The notes beneath the pieces are model-generated. The model searched no databases. It was not told the DNA's origin and saw nothing but the letters and a program-made list of their open reading frames with translations. Of a stretch of 64,000 nucleotides of DNA, positions 22,068 through 32,752 are shown piece after piece (the stretch's first letter is position 1; each line of letters opens with the position of its first letter). The position numbers and the translations under genes are program-made. The DNA lies in contig CAJQUW010004769.1 of NCBI GenBank assembly GCA_907163375.1, positions 124,001 to 188,000 of the forward strand, in the 5' to 3' direction. This DNA comes from Prostheceraeus crozeri (lineage: Eukaryota; Platyhelminthes; Polycladida; Euryleptidae).

Positions 22068-23715
22068 CAGATTGTTTCATAAAAAATGGATCACCGTTAA
22101 ACATCGCCTTAACTTCAACTTTGTCTAACTCCGCCAAACTTGAACGAATTTCTCTGAAATTTGGAAGATATGTCAGTTGTGCTTACTAATATCATTGTTG
22201 GAAATTTCAAACATGAATATTGAGTTGTTTTCCTGTTATAGATAAAAAAGTAGTAGATAATTTGATCTTCATTTAGCAATGTTACACAAAATCATACCTC
22301 ACTCTTATAAAATTACATTTGTTTCCTTTGTTATGTAATATGTTGTTCTACAAGCCAAAAGCTATCAAGCAAAACAAAAATAAAGAAAATCGGTCAATCA
22401 GAGCCAGTATAGCACCATTATTCATCAACAATAATGTAACTGCTCCATGTGATTAACTGGACTTCATGTTCCATAGCTTCCTGACTTCGTTGCGGTGGTG
22501 TTGGCAGCACTCCTGATTGCTTTCAGCTAGAAATCTATCTCTTACCGGTTGAAAACAATACAAAGCACAAATGAACACTAACGAGATCGCATTCACAAAA
22601 GGCAAAGTGTCAGCCTTGCTAGAACTAGGGTTGTCTTTGCGAGCTACAAGCAAGCGACTAAATGTCCCTTACACAAATGTGCATCGATGGCATAATGATG
22701 ATTTCGACTCTGTCGTAAACAGGGCTCTGGCCGTCCACGCAAAACATCCAAACGTAGAGACCGCCTAATTTTGAGATTTGTTAAAGTTGATCCAAGTCTC
22801 TCGTTAACTGAGATGGCTGCACTAGACTCGTCTATTTCTAAGTCCACTATTCGTAGAAGACTTATTGAGTCGAATTTCAAGAGCTGTAAGAGGCCCTCTC
22901 AGATCGAATTATCAGATCAGCATACAAAAAGACGTATCAGATGGGCAATGAGTCATTGTCACTGGCGAAATCAATGGGATCGGGTTGTCTGGTCTGATGA
23001 GGCATCAGTCTGTCTGTAGGATAGTGATGGTCGATTGAGATTATGGATAAAATCTGATCAGGAAATTCCGAAACATTTACATCGTCCCCGGGTACAAGGT
23101 GGTGCGACTCTACTGATTTGGGCTAGCATTTGGACCAATGGCCGCTCTGAACTACTTCACATACAGCAAGGAACCATGAATTCTGAACGCTATGTGAATG
23201 TTTTACGAATAAACATTGGCCAAATGACAGATCAACTTGGTTATTTATGGATGATAATGCTACGTGTCACAGGAGTAGTAGAGTCAACTTATGCAAGTCT
23301 CAATTAGGGCTTAGGACGTTACCTTGGCCAATTCGTTCTCCTGATCTGAATCCCATAGACAATGTATGGAGTATTCTAAAACGTAACGTTCGTCGTTCAC
23401 TGCTACCTACAGATGGCGTATCACAACTTACGTCACTGTTAAAAAAGAGAGTGGAGAAAGTTAGATCAGTCAAAAATCAACGATATCATCGAATCAGTGC
23501 CTAGACGAATTGGTAATGTCATTGACAATAAGGGTAGGGCCACAAAATATTAGCTTCTTAAGAACCGTTACTGTATCATAGCTTATCAGATTATATAAGG
23601 TCATTTAAATACAGTATATTAAAGACATGAAATAACATGAAAAATGCTTTCTGTATCATACTTATTTTCAATTTAGTCAAATTTTAGGATGATCCACTTT
23701 TTATGAAACGGACTG
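22068..23715 (+). mobile_element. Tc1-like element with TA duplication
   Basis: The termini are inverted: CAGATTGTTTCATAAAAAAT at the left, and at the right the reverse complement of CAGTCCGTTTCATAAAAAGT. TA flanks both ends. The 1648-bp length is typical. It carries a decayed transposase in the plus direction. The right flank is a TA microsatellite, a favoured target. Confidence 0.9.
22571..23553 (+). pseudogene. Tc1-like transposase, decayed
   Basis: It starts MNTNEIAFTKGKVSALLELG with an HTH (SLRATSKRLNVPYTNVHRW). The catalytic core is visible in pieces: VVWSDEA (first Asp), DDNATCHRS (second Asp) and SPDLNPIDNVW, where the third acidic residue is Asp in place of the usual Glu, 34 residues after the second. 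The C terminus reads RRIGNVIDNKG and ends at 23553. The frame changes about three times (near 22770, 23240 and 23480) and there is one in-frame stop near 23017, so it cannot make an active enzyme. Length corresponds to the normal 330-340 residues. Confidence 0.88.
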
Positions 23716-25458
23716 TATATATATATATATATATAAATGTATGAAAAAAGTATCACTTTCGGACAAAAATACCTCAGCGATTCATGCGCTGTATGAACTA
23801 GTTAACGACGGAGAGGATGATATTGTGACATACCCCGTTATGAGATGGTGAAGACAATACAGACAGTCGTAAAGAAGTCGAAAATGGCTTTGACGTTGAT
23901 AGATCAAATAGACCCAATTTGTACATGTACCTACTAATATGAACATGTCTATTGAATGCCCTGAAGTGACACTTGTTTAACAGGAAAATTGTGAGCTATC
24001 AGTTTGTTTGGCTCTTCCATTATCTTGCATTTTGCGAATCTTGTGCAAAGTATTGTAGGAAGCTAACGAAATGCAAGATCATGATTGACAGTAGGCCTAC
24101 CCATGGTTTGAAAACGATGAACACACTCTGACCATACTTGCACCACTATTTGCCTAAGAAGCTTCGTAATAACTTTCTACACCTAGTGTAAACCAGCATG
24201 TTAACTTTTTTGAAGGCACAACATTTCACTATTTTTCTCTCTTGTGATGCAGGACAAGCATGATTTTAAAAATTACACGGTGCATGCGACAGCTATTTTC
24301 AATAATTCTCTTTTATTTCAGAATAGCAACATATGGCACCCTCTGAAGTCAACGATCATAGTCTAGGTGAGGAAAACAATTATAAATTCTAAAAATGATA
24401 AAAAATTATTGCATTGGGAAAGTTGGATATCAGGATTTGTCAGTGGGAATGCTCAACGAATGTAGGCCTATAAACCATTGGCACACCTAAGCAACTGCTG
24501 CGATTTGGGTCGAGATCTTTCACAAACGAAATGCTACAAATGCGGTGTGGGATTGTGCGACAAGTGTTTCAAAGCATGCCACATTTGGTGACTTATTTCA
24601 TGACGACATGAATTGTTGAGCATACACACATAAGAGCAAACTAGGCCTACTAAAGGGAAAATGACTGATATAAGTGCATGTGAGCAAAGCATGTGCATTT
24701 GCATGGGAGTCTTTGAACCTGTTAAGCACTGTTATGAGATCTGTTTTACATCATGCAACAATAACACAAATTATTTTTTCAGTAAAACTACAAGTAAAAA
24801 TGATAAATTATACGGTGAAAAAAGGTATCGGTAAGCAATATTTTTGGATTAATCTGTTAAAGCTACGAAAAAAATGTAAATTTAACCATGCCAGTTTTCT
24901 TGTCAACAGCATCGTTGCTAAATCATTTCAAGCGGCATCATTCTGAATATACTGGTATCTATCTCTCTGAAACCTGGTCTACATGTATCTTATGGTGTAT
25001 GTGTCTACATGTAGCTAGATACCTTTGTTTTGTACGAGTACATAGATTTCTGTGAAAAAGTACCTACCGGTACCTATAAAACATTGCATCTTTGAGTGAA
25101 TAGCTATCTATTTCTAAAAACAGTGGAGTCCAAGATTCTATTTTCTCCTGAAGTTGTGCACATGAGCATAAATAAAAATAATAGTTATAGAGGCTTTAAA
25201 CAATTAATTCATATTATGCTTTAATACATCATATTTACGAGATAGTCGACGTATGCATACATATCATCATAGGCTGCAATAGCACGTTCACCATATCATA
25301 TTATTTACTGATACTCTTTTGCCAACTATATCACATTTAAAAGTTCTGGAGTTTTAGCTAGCATTTCAAAGCAAGAAGTCATTCATGTGTAGGGGCCTAC
25401 TCTTTTTTCAAAAACATTAATCCAATGGATATTGAAACATGTCACAATAAAAAAATAA
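23716..25458. other. Spacer with TA run, piggyBac relic and exon-like piece
   Basis: The TA run covers 23716-23736. A 36-codon frame starts at 23741. A pyrimidine tract and AG acceptor near 24322 are followed by a 45-nt exon-like piece and a GTGAGG donor at about 24367. A piggyBac-like cysteine cluster lies at 24490-24591. A block at 24748-24815 recurs at 32011-32080. Nothing else is recognised. Confidence 0.45.
24490..24591 (+). pseudogene. piggyBac-like C-terminal cysteine cluster
   Basis: A 33-codon stretch reads CCDLGRDLSQTKCYKCGVGL then CDKCFKACHIW and a stop. The pattern C..C, C..C, C..CF and H immediately before a stop is that of the C-terminal zinc-binding domain of piggyBac transposases. 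No catalytic core was found next to it, so it is either a fossil tail or the last exon of a lost copy. A chance match is possible. Confidence 0.45.
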
Positions 25459-26375
25459 TCACTTAAAGACAAGATCGACTCGTCGATCTTTCTTCACAAA
25501 TTCACTGATGACATCTTGAAAGAACTCCTCCTTCTCCAGTAATTCCTTCAATCGAAGTTTCTCAATAGCAATCACAGCCAAGCTGCTCAACCTTTCTTGT
25601 CCCATTCTGTTACGCGAGAAGGTTTCGATCCTTTTTAAGGAAGAGAAGGATCTTTCAGTCGAAGTAGATGTGGCTGGAATTGTCTAGATAAGTTTGAGCA
25701 AACGTGTTAACTCGGGTAACGTTGAAGTCAAATCAAGACGAAAAAGATATCTTGATAATTGAGACACTGTTTTACCATATAGGCATGTATATATAGGCGC
25801 GGAATGTCAAAATGTCTTCCGTAGGTGGTCTCTAAACATCGCAGATGTTCATTCGGGAATTTCTGTCTGTATGATTCGAATTTGTTGTGATCAAGTAATT
25901 CAAAGAATCGAAGTTTATTGAAATCGTAGAATCGATCTTTCATTTTTACAATTAACAAACTCATACTTGCTTTGAACAAAGATGCTTGGTCAAAAATTCG
26001 TTCTACTTGACATGAAAATAAAGATTGCCGATCGGAAATTGCTGTTACGAGAGTTTCATATTCATCAGAAATTGCTTCCATACCATTGATTGTATCCGTA
26101 ATACACTGATTGCAATATGCGATGTCCATCGTTTTCTTTTGCAATATTTCATACAGTGTATCGGTCAGAGAATATACTTTTGAGAATAAGTCGACGAAAA
26201 AGATCGTCGATTTTCGAGAAAGCCAACTGCTGAAGCCCATCGCAGAGACAATAACATTAAAATTCCAATCGTCTGGGTTCAATTCGATACTGTCAAATAA
26301 TTCACTACAATACTACAATAGGATCAATTGTTTTGGGAATGGTCAAGTATGCTGTAGATTTCAGAAAATATTTTT

Positions 26376-26430
26376 GATTAGCCGATATATTTCGGGATGA
26401 AAGCACATCCCATCATCAGGGCTGATTACA
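26376..26430 (-). ncRNA. Hammerhead ribozyme, left PLE arm
   Basis: On the minus strand: AGCC strand, CTGATGA core, GGGATG/CATCCC stem II, GAAA, self-complementary ATATAT stem III, cleavage C, then GGCT closing stem I. This is the minimal type known from PLEs, in which tiny stem III favours dimers. Mirror copy of the one at 28493-28546. Confidence 0.8.
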
Positions 26431-26695
26431 TAATAGCATAGACTACAACAGATGACATACAAATAGGAATTTGAAATCATGCTATAGTTTGACGGAGTTA
26501 ACTAACATAGAGACCTTACATGGATGCAGTTTAAGATCATGCCCAGGACCAAGATAGTGGGCAAAGAGGATAAGTTAAAGATATTGGATGGCATCAAATG
26601 AATAAAAAAAATTTATAATCATCCATCTCAGTCTTGCTGTTCAGACTTGGCTGTAGCTTGTTGATATACATTGATTCACGAAGTCTTAAGTTGGC

Positions 26696-27258
26696 GTCCT
26701 TTCAAGCCCGCCAAGAACAAGAAATCCTAAGAAGAACACAAAATGCGTGGAAGTCCTTTTGGAAACTCAAGCCCTACTTAACATCACGAGGTATAGAGAT
26801 GAAGAATAAAAAACGTTTGTTCGATATGTGCATTCTGCCTGTCCTGACATACGGATCCCAAACCTGGTCTCTAACACGATCACAAGAGAATAAACTCAGA
26901 ACAACACAACGAGCGATGGAACGAAGGATGATTGGAGTCACTCTGAAAGACAAGGTTAGAAACGAAGAAGTAAGGAGACGAACAGGGTTATAGGACGTTG
27001 TGATAGAAGCGAAACATCTCAAATGGAAGTGGGCTGGTCATGTCATCAAGCGACCCGATAACAGATGCAGCCATAGAACGACAGTATGGATACCAAGAGA
27101 AGGGAAAAGAAACCGTGGAGGACAGAGAAAGAGATGGAGAGACGAACTCCCAAGGAACTGGCGGCTGGCGGCTAGCGATCGTGCGAAATGGATTCGCATC
27201 ACAAGGGAGGCCATTCTCCGCAAGGATGATAACGGCTAACGTAAGACGTAAGTAAGTA
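26696..27258 (+). mobile_element. LINE 3' fragment (RTE-like), inserted in PLE arm
   Basis: The PLE arm sequence CTTAAGTTGGC/AGGATCATGG is interrupted exactly here. The insert encodes the C-terminal part of a LINE reverse transcriptase: LTYGSQTWSLTRSQENKLRT, then AMERRMIGVTLKDKVRNEE, then after one in-frame stop (near 26991) LKWKWAGHVIKRPDNR and GQRKRWRDELPRNW. It ends with a GTAAGTAAGTA tail, as expected for a microsatellite-tailed LINE. It is heavily 5' truncated and has only a minimal flanking duplication (GC). Family assignment to the RTE group is from these motifs alone. Confidence 0.82.
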
Positions 27259-27266
27259 GCAGGATC

Positions 27267-28328
27267 ATGGTCGCAGGAAATTATTTCAACTGCTATGCTT
27301 TTGTTGTTGTTTTGAGATCGTCTTTATCTGGAGCCCTGGCTATCATTTTTATGAACATAATAGAACAAAATGCCATACAAACAGTGAGTTACATGCCACT
27401 TTTTAAGCGATATGCGGACGACTGTCTCTCCATGTTTGAAAATGCACAACAAGCGAATGCATTCCTCAACATACTGAACTCGCAACATCCAGCCATCAAA
27501 TTTGAAATTGAGCATCCCAATGACAATGGAACTTTACATTTACTTGACTTTTCTATAACTATCAACAACAGCGGCAACAAACTATTCTCATTCTATCAAA
27601 AACCAGCCAAGAAAAACATGTTTGTGAACTATGGCTCTCATCTCCCATCTTCATCAAAAAACAGCTTCATCCGAAATGAAAGAAAGAGAATAACTGAAAG
27701 ATGTACAACCAAAGATGAAAAAAGAAAAGCGGAAATGGATTTCGACAACAAACTCAGACTGAACAACTATCCCGAAAAATCAATTAAATCAACCAAAAGG
27801 AAAAACACGAATTCGAAGCATTATACAAATGACAATAGAAGCTTCCTTCGTCTACCATTGATCTCAGACAGGGTCGATCATGAGATCAATAAGCTCTTCC
27901 GGCTTGAGAAAATGAATGTAAGCCTTACAAGATCTAACTACACCGTGAGGAACCATCTCAACCACAAAAATGTGAAAAACGACAAGTGCAGCATGAAGGA
28001 ATGTCCCATTAAAAGCAATGATATATGTCTTCGCAAAAACACTGTCTACAAAGTGATGTGCAACAAATGCAAAAATTTTTACATTGGCAGCTCCATCAGA
28101 CCTCTACATTCACGAATCAAAGAACATGCTACCATCAAACATTCATCTGTCTACAAACATCTCCAGATGTGTCAAAACAACAACAAAAACATAACAGTTG
28201 AAATAATTTCCTGCGACCATGATCCTGCCAACTTAAGACTTCGTGAATCAATGTATATCAACAAGCTACAGCCAAGTCTGAACAGCAAGACTGAGATGGA
28301 TGATTATAAATTTTTTTTATTCATTTGA
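27267..28328 (+). pseudogene. PLE 1 reverse transcriptase C terminus plus GIY-YIG endonuclease
   Basis: The frame keeps the last RT motifs: SGALAIIFMN, the YADD catalytic box (FKRYADDCLSMF) and HLLDFSI. A basic thumb/linker with a CCHC-like cysteine cluster follows (about 28000-28060). The C-terminal GIY-YIG nuclease is recognisable by TVYKVMCNKCKNFYIGSS and RIKEH. The PLE enzyme copies its RNA at nicked target DNA. The N-terminal half of the RT is absent, so the copy is truncated and not functional. The first codons come from the inverted arm, not from the element's own gene. Confidence 0.88.
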
Positions 28329-28492
28329 TGCCATCCAATATCTTTAACTTATCCTCTTTGCCCACTATCTTGGTCCTGGGCATGATCTTAAACTGCATCC
28401 ATGTAAGGTCTCTATGTTAGTTAACTCCGTCAAACTATAGCATGATTTCAAATTCCTATTTGCATGTCATCTGTTGTAGTCTATGCTATTAT

Positions 28493-28546
28493 GTAATCAG
28501 CCCTGATGATGGGATGTGCTTTCATCCCGAAATATATCGGCTAATC
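28493..28546 (+). ncRNA. Hammerhead ribozyme, right PLE arm
   Basis: AGCC, CTGATGA (28503-28509), GGGATG/CATCCC stem II, GAAA (28529-28532), TATATC with the cleavage C at 28538, then GGCT. All conserved core bases are present; one extra T lies between the core and stem II. PLE hammerheads with this layout are established knowledge. Activity here is inferred. Confidence 0.82.
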
Positions 28547-29803
28547 AAAAATATTTTCTGAAATCTACAGTATACTTGACCATTCCCAAAACAATTGATC
28601 CAAATGTCTGGTCAAGGCATATTCACAATACTGCAGTAGTTTATCGTAGTGATTATCAACAAAGTGCACAACTTTCGATGAAGAGGTCCAACGGATAGCA
28701 GAGGCATGAGGCATTTTTCTTTCAATGTAATTCGCTAACTGCTTCATTTTCTTCGTGGAATGAGAGAAAAACGACGATAATCTATCCAATGTTTTAAAAA
28801 TATACGAGTTTCTGCAATTTCACTAACCGATTGAGATAAGACCAGATTTAGGCGATGGGCATAACAGTAAATGAACAAAGCCTCTGGATGCTGTTCACGG
28901 ATCATGGCCTGAACACCACGGCAATCCGATGACATTTCAGCGGCGCCATCGTACGTTTGCGCAACCATCTTCCCAGTAACATTAAAATTAGATAATTGCG
29001 AAAGGATACTCCGCAGTCCCTTTGCTGTGCGATCGGATGAGACATCGAAAAATCCAATAAATGACTCCACCACGTTTTCATTCAATACATAACGAAGAAT
29101 GATAGACATTTGACTAGTGGATCGAACATCTGTGGTTTCATCCACTTGGATGCTGACGAAATTGGAGACATAAGAACAGAAGATATACATTAATTAAATC
29201 ATTTTGGATGTGGTTGGACAGTCCACTGAAAACAGTTGAATTTTCCAGATGAGTGAACAGGCGTTGATCGAAATTTGCGATCAAATTCACAAGTTCAACA
29301 TACGTAATTCCCGCAATTGATGGAGTCAATCGATTCATCATTACCTCGAAATGGTAATTCTTTCTTTGCAAGGTAAAAAGTAACAGGTATAAGGTCTTTC
29401 AAAACATGTCTGTTTTCCTTCACACGTTTGTTGTGCTCGGATATATGAATGGCATGAGCAGTATCCAGTTGGGTTTCTAATCTATTTGTGCCGAATGTCT
29501 TCAACGCAATAACGCTGTGAATATGCGGTTGGGAACTTTCGTGTTTCTCGCAAGCACGTGATAGATTAGCAAGGTTTGTAAATCCAGTTTCGTTCCAAAC
29601 ACTACACGAAGTTGAAAATAACAAGCACTGGAAACAGAATAGTCCCTTGTATTGTTGATGCTTAGATCCACACAGCCATTCTTTTCCCTGGCACCATTCT
29701 GTCTGAAATCGTCGAATGCATGTTTTTGTCGTTGTCTGTAGCGATGTTAAGTCAGGGCAATCACGCCCCTTTTCGATGACTCTCAGTTTTTCTGTAAATG
29801 ACC

Positions 29804-31249
29804 ATAGGCGTACTGGCGGGGGGGGCTTTGGGGCTGCAGCCCCCCCCCCCCACATGGACTCGTTCAGAAACATTCGGGCAGTTGCCAAATTTTTGGAAGC
29901 GGCGAATAAACTCAAAAAATCGCGTTTTGTGGTCAAAGCAAACAAAAATACGATTTTATTACGATTAGGCGAGACGATGTGCCTGAAATCCGGGCAGTCC
30001 ACCGATCATATTTGAGGGACAGAGGGAGTGCCAATGAATTCCAAAAGCATCCGAAATTCGGGCGATAAATGCCACACATGTCGGTTACTAATAATGCTAC
30101 AGACACTGGCCATTCGCTTATTCGGTCAGGTACGTGGATGTTCGGCAAAAACGTGGATGTTGGAACCGCTCGACGAACTGCGAATGCAACAATCACTACA
30201 TTACAATCATGCCGTGAAGAGTTGCGTTTTGAGAATCTTTGGGAGATTACTGAGAAGGTCGGCACAAAAATAGAAATGTGGATACAGAACACAATATTCT
30301 CATTCAGAAAGCCAGCAGCACTCACGGTAAAGAAGCCGTCACGTCGTCTACAGGCCTTGGTAGGTGAACATTCGGGTGTACCTGTGACACTGACCGCAAA
30401 GTCCCATTACCGGGTCAGCATATTTTATCCAGCTCTGGATAAAGTAATTGCTGAATTGGAATCACGGTTTACCGGTAATGATCAGGATGTCTTTGTGGTG
30501 TCGGAGACTTAGTTATGAATTCGGCGCCAAGTTTGAATAACTTTGATTCAGTCGCTAAATACTACGGATTGGATAAAGACATACTCTTTGCCGAACATGA
30601 GATATACAATAATTACAAATCGAACAATAACATACAGTGCTCCAATGCCACAGACGTACTGTGGAATTTGCATGATCACCACTTAATTGACTTTGTAACG
30701 GAATTCGCACAGGTGGTGAAAATACTATGTGCTATTCCAGCAGCCTCCTGTTCAGCTGACCGGTCGGTTAGTGCCCTCAGAAGAATAAAGACTTATCTTC
30801 GAAGCACGATGGGACAAGATCGGCTCAGTCACCTGGCACTCATAAATATTGAGCGATCGTATGCAAACGCAGCGATTGAAACCGACATTTCCAGAATCAT
30901 TGATACATTTGCCAGTCGCAAAAATCGGAGATGTGAGTTCTTTTGATAATATCGCCCGATTTTCTGTTATATTAGAGAACAATTAGAACTTACCTAGTTA
31001 CATCAGAACTTCTGAAATTTTCCAATTTGTCTACGGATAAGTAGACAGTGTTGTGCTATTTTTGATAAAAACATTTGCAAAATTTTATTACATTGATAGT
31101 ATAAATTGTCGCGTTTTTACTTTCGCGGAGTTCTGGGGTAAGTGTAGAAACTATATCTTCGTGATTATGCCAATTTTTCGGGCGTCAACCTATGCAATAT
31201 TCGGGCACAAGGACTCAGCCCCCTAGAAAATTTTGCCCGTACGCTTATG
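29804..31249 (+). mobile_element. Internally deleted hAT element
   Basis: Ends CATAGGCGTACTGGC and GCCCGTACGCTTATG are inverted repeats (12 of 15). A perfect 8-bp duplication TAAATGAC lies at 29796-29803 and 31250-31257. The 1446-bp element sits in the N-terminal coding part of the larger hAT and points the opposite way. A G-run/C-run palindrome lies at 29817-29852. It keeps only a transposase tail. Confidence 0.93.
30069..30946 (+). pseudogene. hAT transposase C-terminal remnant
   Basis: 30069-30512 contains RLQALVGEHSGVPVTLTAKS and YPALDKVIAELESRF, and 30515-30946 contains the dimerisation region SADRSVSALRRIKTYLRSTM and GQDRLSHLALINIERS. Both resemble the C-terminal half of hAT proteins of the 52 kDa repressor (P52rIPK) type. 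A stop separates the two frames at about 30512. The DNA-binding and first catalytic parts are missing, so movement would need a transposase in trans. Confidence 0.85.
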
Positions 31250-32010
31250 TAAATGACAAACTACTGAAAGAACGAGTCTTCAACTGATGAACTTCCATTC
31301 TACGAACTGAATTGTAGTGAGCACGGAGTTGTTAGGAGATTGCGACGACGGAGTTGTTACGATGGAGTAGGATGAAAACTGTAAGATGGACGATTACGAA
31401 TATCAGACTCGGACTCGCTTATGGTGCAATTCAACCCGAACTCTAAGGTTAGCGATTGAGAATTTACTGCGCCAGCAGTGTAAGTGACGTGAACATTGCG
31501 CTGACGATTTACCGTGGTTTCCCTTATCAGTCGGCAAATGAAACTCTACAGCTGCAGTCCTGTACCTGTACGTGTTGCTAACAGCGTCTGTCAAGGCCAA
31601 TTCAAGCTGGGTGAGCGATGGAGAATTTGCTGCTCCACTGTGCATTTAGCGTGCATGGTTCGCCCTTTGCCTCTCTCACTTATACAATAGACTCCGGCAG
31701 CGGAGACCACGGACGCTGTACCTGCTTCTTGCAGGCATGTCTGATGAAGGCGTCGATTTGAAGCGTGTGTGTAAATTGTATGAACGTGCATGAAAACAAC
31801 ATATTGCTTCAATGAGAAGATGACAATATTGTGTAAAAAACACCTACATACCGTATAGCCTCGAATGTCCCAATCTTAATAGATTGACCTGAACGAGCAT
31901 CTTATAATGTGAATTAAAATAGAAGTAGCAAGTTCTGTTGTAACTATTGTTATACCAATATTAGCTAGTACAGCACTGCTGTACTCGCAGCCCGTTACCG
32001 CACGTCACTG

Positions 32011-32291
32011 GTTTTATATCATGCAACAATAACACAAATTATTTTTCAGTAAAGCTACAAGTAAAAATGATAAATTATACACTTCTCTTATCTGAATTTG
32101 ATTTACATGTAACTGAATAAAACATCAAGGCAGTTGATATGAATAGCGATTTATAAAATGAAATTTGACATGCACAAGAAAGATGTTCGCACCAGACAAA
32201 TTGTTCTTATTGCAATTTTATGAAGTTCAGTGCCTCAATTTTGCCTTTTATTGTCAAAACCAAAATTGACTACTTTTTAGGAGAGGTAGGA
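32011..32291. other. Flank with 70-bp block repeated at 24.75 kb
   Basis: 32011-32080 repeats 24748-24815 in the same orientation with about three differences. It is much too long for a hAT target duplication. No gene is seen. Confidence 0.5.
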
Positions 32292-32300
32292 CGCGATGGC

Positions 32301-32301
32301 A

Positions 32302-32378
<77 letters not shown>
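32301..32378. repeat. (TA)n microsatellite
   Basis: Nearly pure TA repeat. The Ile-Tyr repeat frames over it are not genes. Confidence 0.95.
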
Positions 32379-32381
<3 letters not shown>

Positions 32382-32443
32382 TTTAATGGGTCTCCATATA
32401 TTCAAATCAAAACAAATTGATTCTGTTAAAATCAATGTTGGTT

Positions 32444-32482
32444 CCAGACGCGTTTCAGAGTGTACAACTCCTTTCTCAATGG
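32444..32482 (-). ncRNA. Hammerhead-like motif in PLE 2 foldback
   Basis: On the minus strand: CCA, degenerate core TTGAGAA, AGGAGT/ACTCT stem II, then GAAACGCGTC (ACGCGT stem III and cleavage C) and TGG. The 3' half is canonical; the CTGATGA core is altered, so activity is doubtful. Confidence 0.45.
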
Positions 32483-32752
32483 TTGCACACAAAATCGAAC
32501 AACAATGTTTTGATTTGAATATATGGAGGCCCATTAAATGAATATTTGCATGACGTGGCCCAACAACCTGGTGAGCCGAATCTTTTGGATTAAAGACTCT
32601 CACCTACAAGAGAATGAGAACGCCAAAATCTCTCGGAACTCAATCCTTCAAGACTTTAAACTCATTAATGAGTGTCGATTTCAAGCAGAAGTCAAGGCAT
32701 GCAATTCGTCTAGGCAAAAAAAGCTGTGAAAGCAGAAAGGAGATAGATTTTC

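Larger units (their letters stand above)
26321..28624 (+). mobile_element. Penelope-like element 1, truncated, with inverted arm
   Basis: The element lies in the hAT transposase. Its right part is sense-strand RT C terminus plus GIY-YIG endonuclease and 3' region. Its left part (26321-26695 plus 27259-27310) is an inverted copy of that same 3' end (28160-28601). Such inverted partial copies are a known PLE configuration. Both arms carry a hammerhead motif. A LINE fragment is inserted in the left arm. The host sequence TATTGT occurs at both borders and may be part of a target duplication. It is incomplete at the 5' end. Confidence 0.88.
25459..31298 (-). pseudogene. hAT transposase (ZMYM1-like) split by two insertions
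   Basis: Skipping the insert at 29804-31249 and one TSD copy, the start reads MEVHQLKTRSFSSLSFTEKL and continues into the TTF-finger region (CQGKEWLCG then CFQCLLF). The RNase H-like core follows at 29190-28744 (VDETTDVRS, QTYDGAAEM, CYAH). After the PLE the protein continues ELFDSIELNPDDWNF and ends with the dimerisation motif TERSFSSLKRIETFSRNRM and a stop at 25459-25461. It is homologous along its length to the intact transposase at 17750-19978. Besides the two insertions there are several frame changes (near 29290-29180, 28790-28750 and around 25730), so it is dead. A fusion frame at 29295-30002 running into the inserted hAT is fortuitous. Confidence 0.88.
25459..32010 (-). mobile_element. 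Larger hAT element, doubly interrupted; left end not found
   Basis: The transposase frame runs on the minus strand from 31298 to 25459. At the upstream side the sequence ends CGCACGTCACTG at 32010, which read inward is CAGTGACGTGCGG, a hAT-type terminus. I could not find the matching left terminus, so the true left border lies somewhere below 25459. The element is interrupted by a PLE (26321-28624) and by a smaller hAT (29804-31249). The leader 31299-32010 has imperfect internal repeats but no frame of note. Confidence 0.75.

Noticed and set aside
29295-30002. A 235-codon frame starting in the smaller hAT and running into the larger hAT transposase
   Set aside because: The first part is antisense terminal sequence of the inserted element (poly-Gly/Pro from G and C runs). 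The true start lies beyond the insert at 31298.
24748-32080. The block at 24748-24815 and 32011-32080 as long terminal repeats or a target duplication of the large hAT
   Set aside because: It is 70 bp, far longer than an 8-bp duplication, has no terminal-repeat signals, and the left hAT end is not next to it.
32220-32541. Frames with Ile-Tyr repeats
   Set aside because: Pure product of the TA microsatellite.
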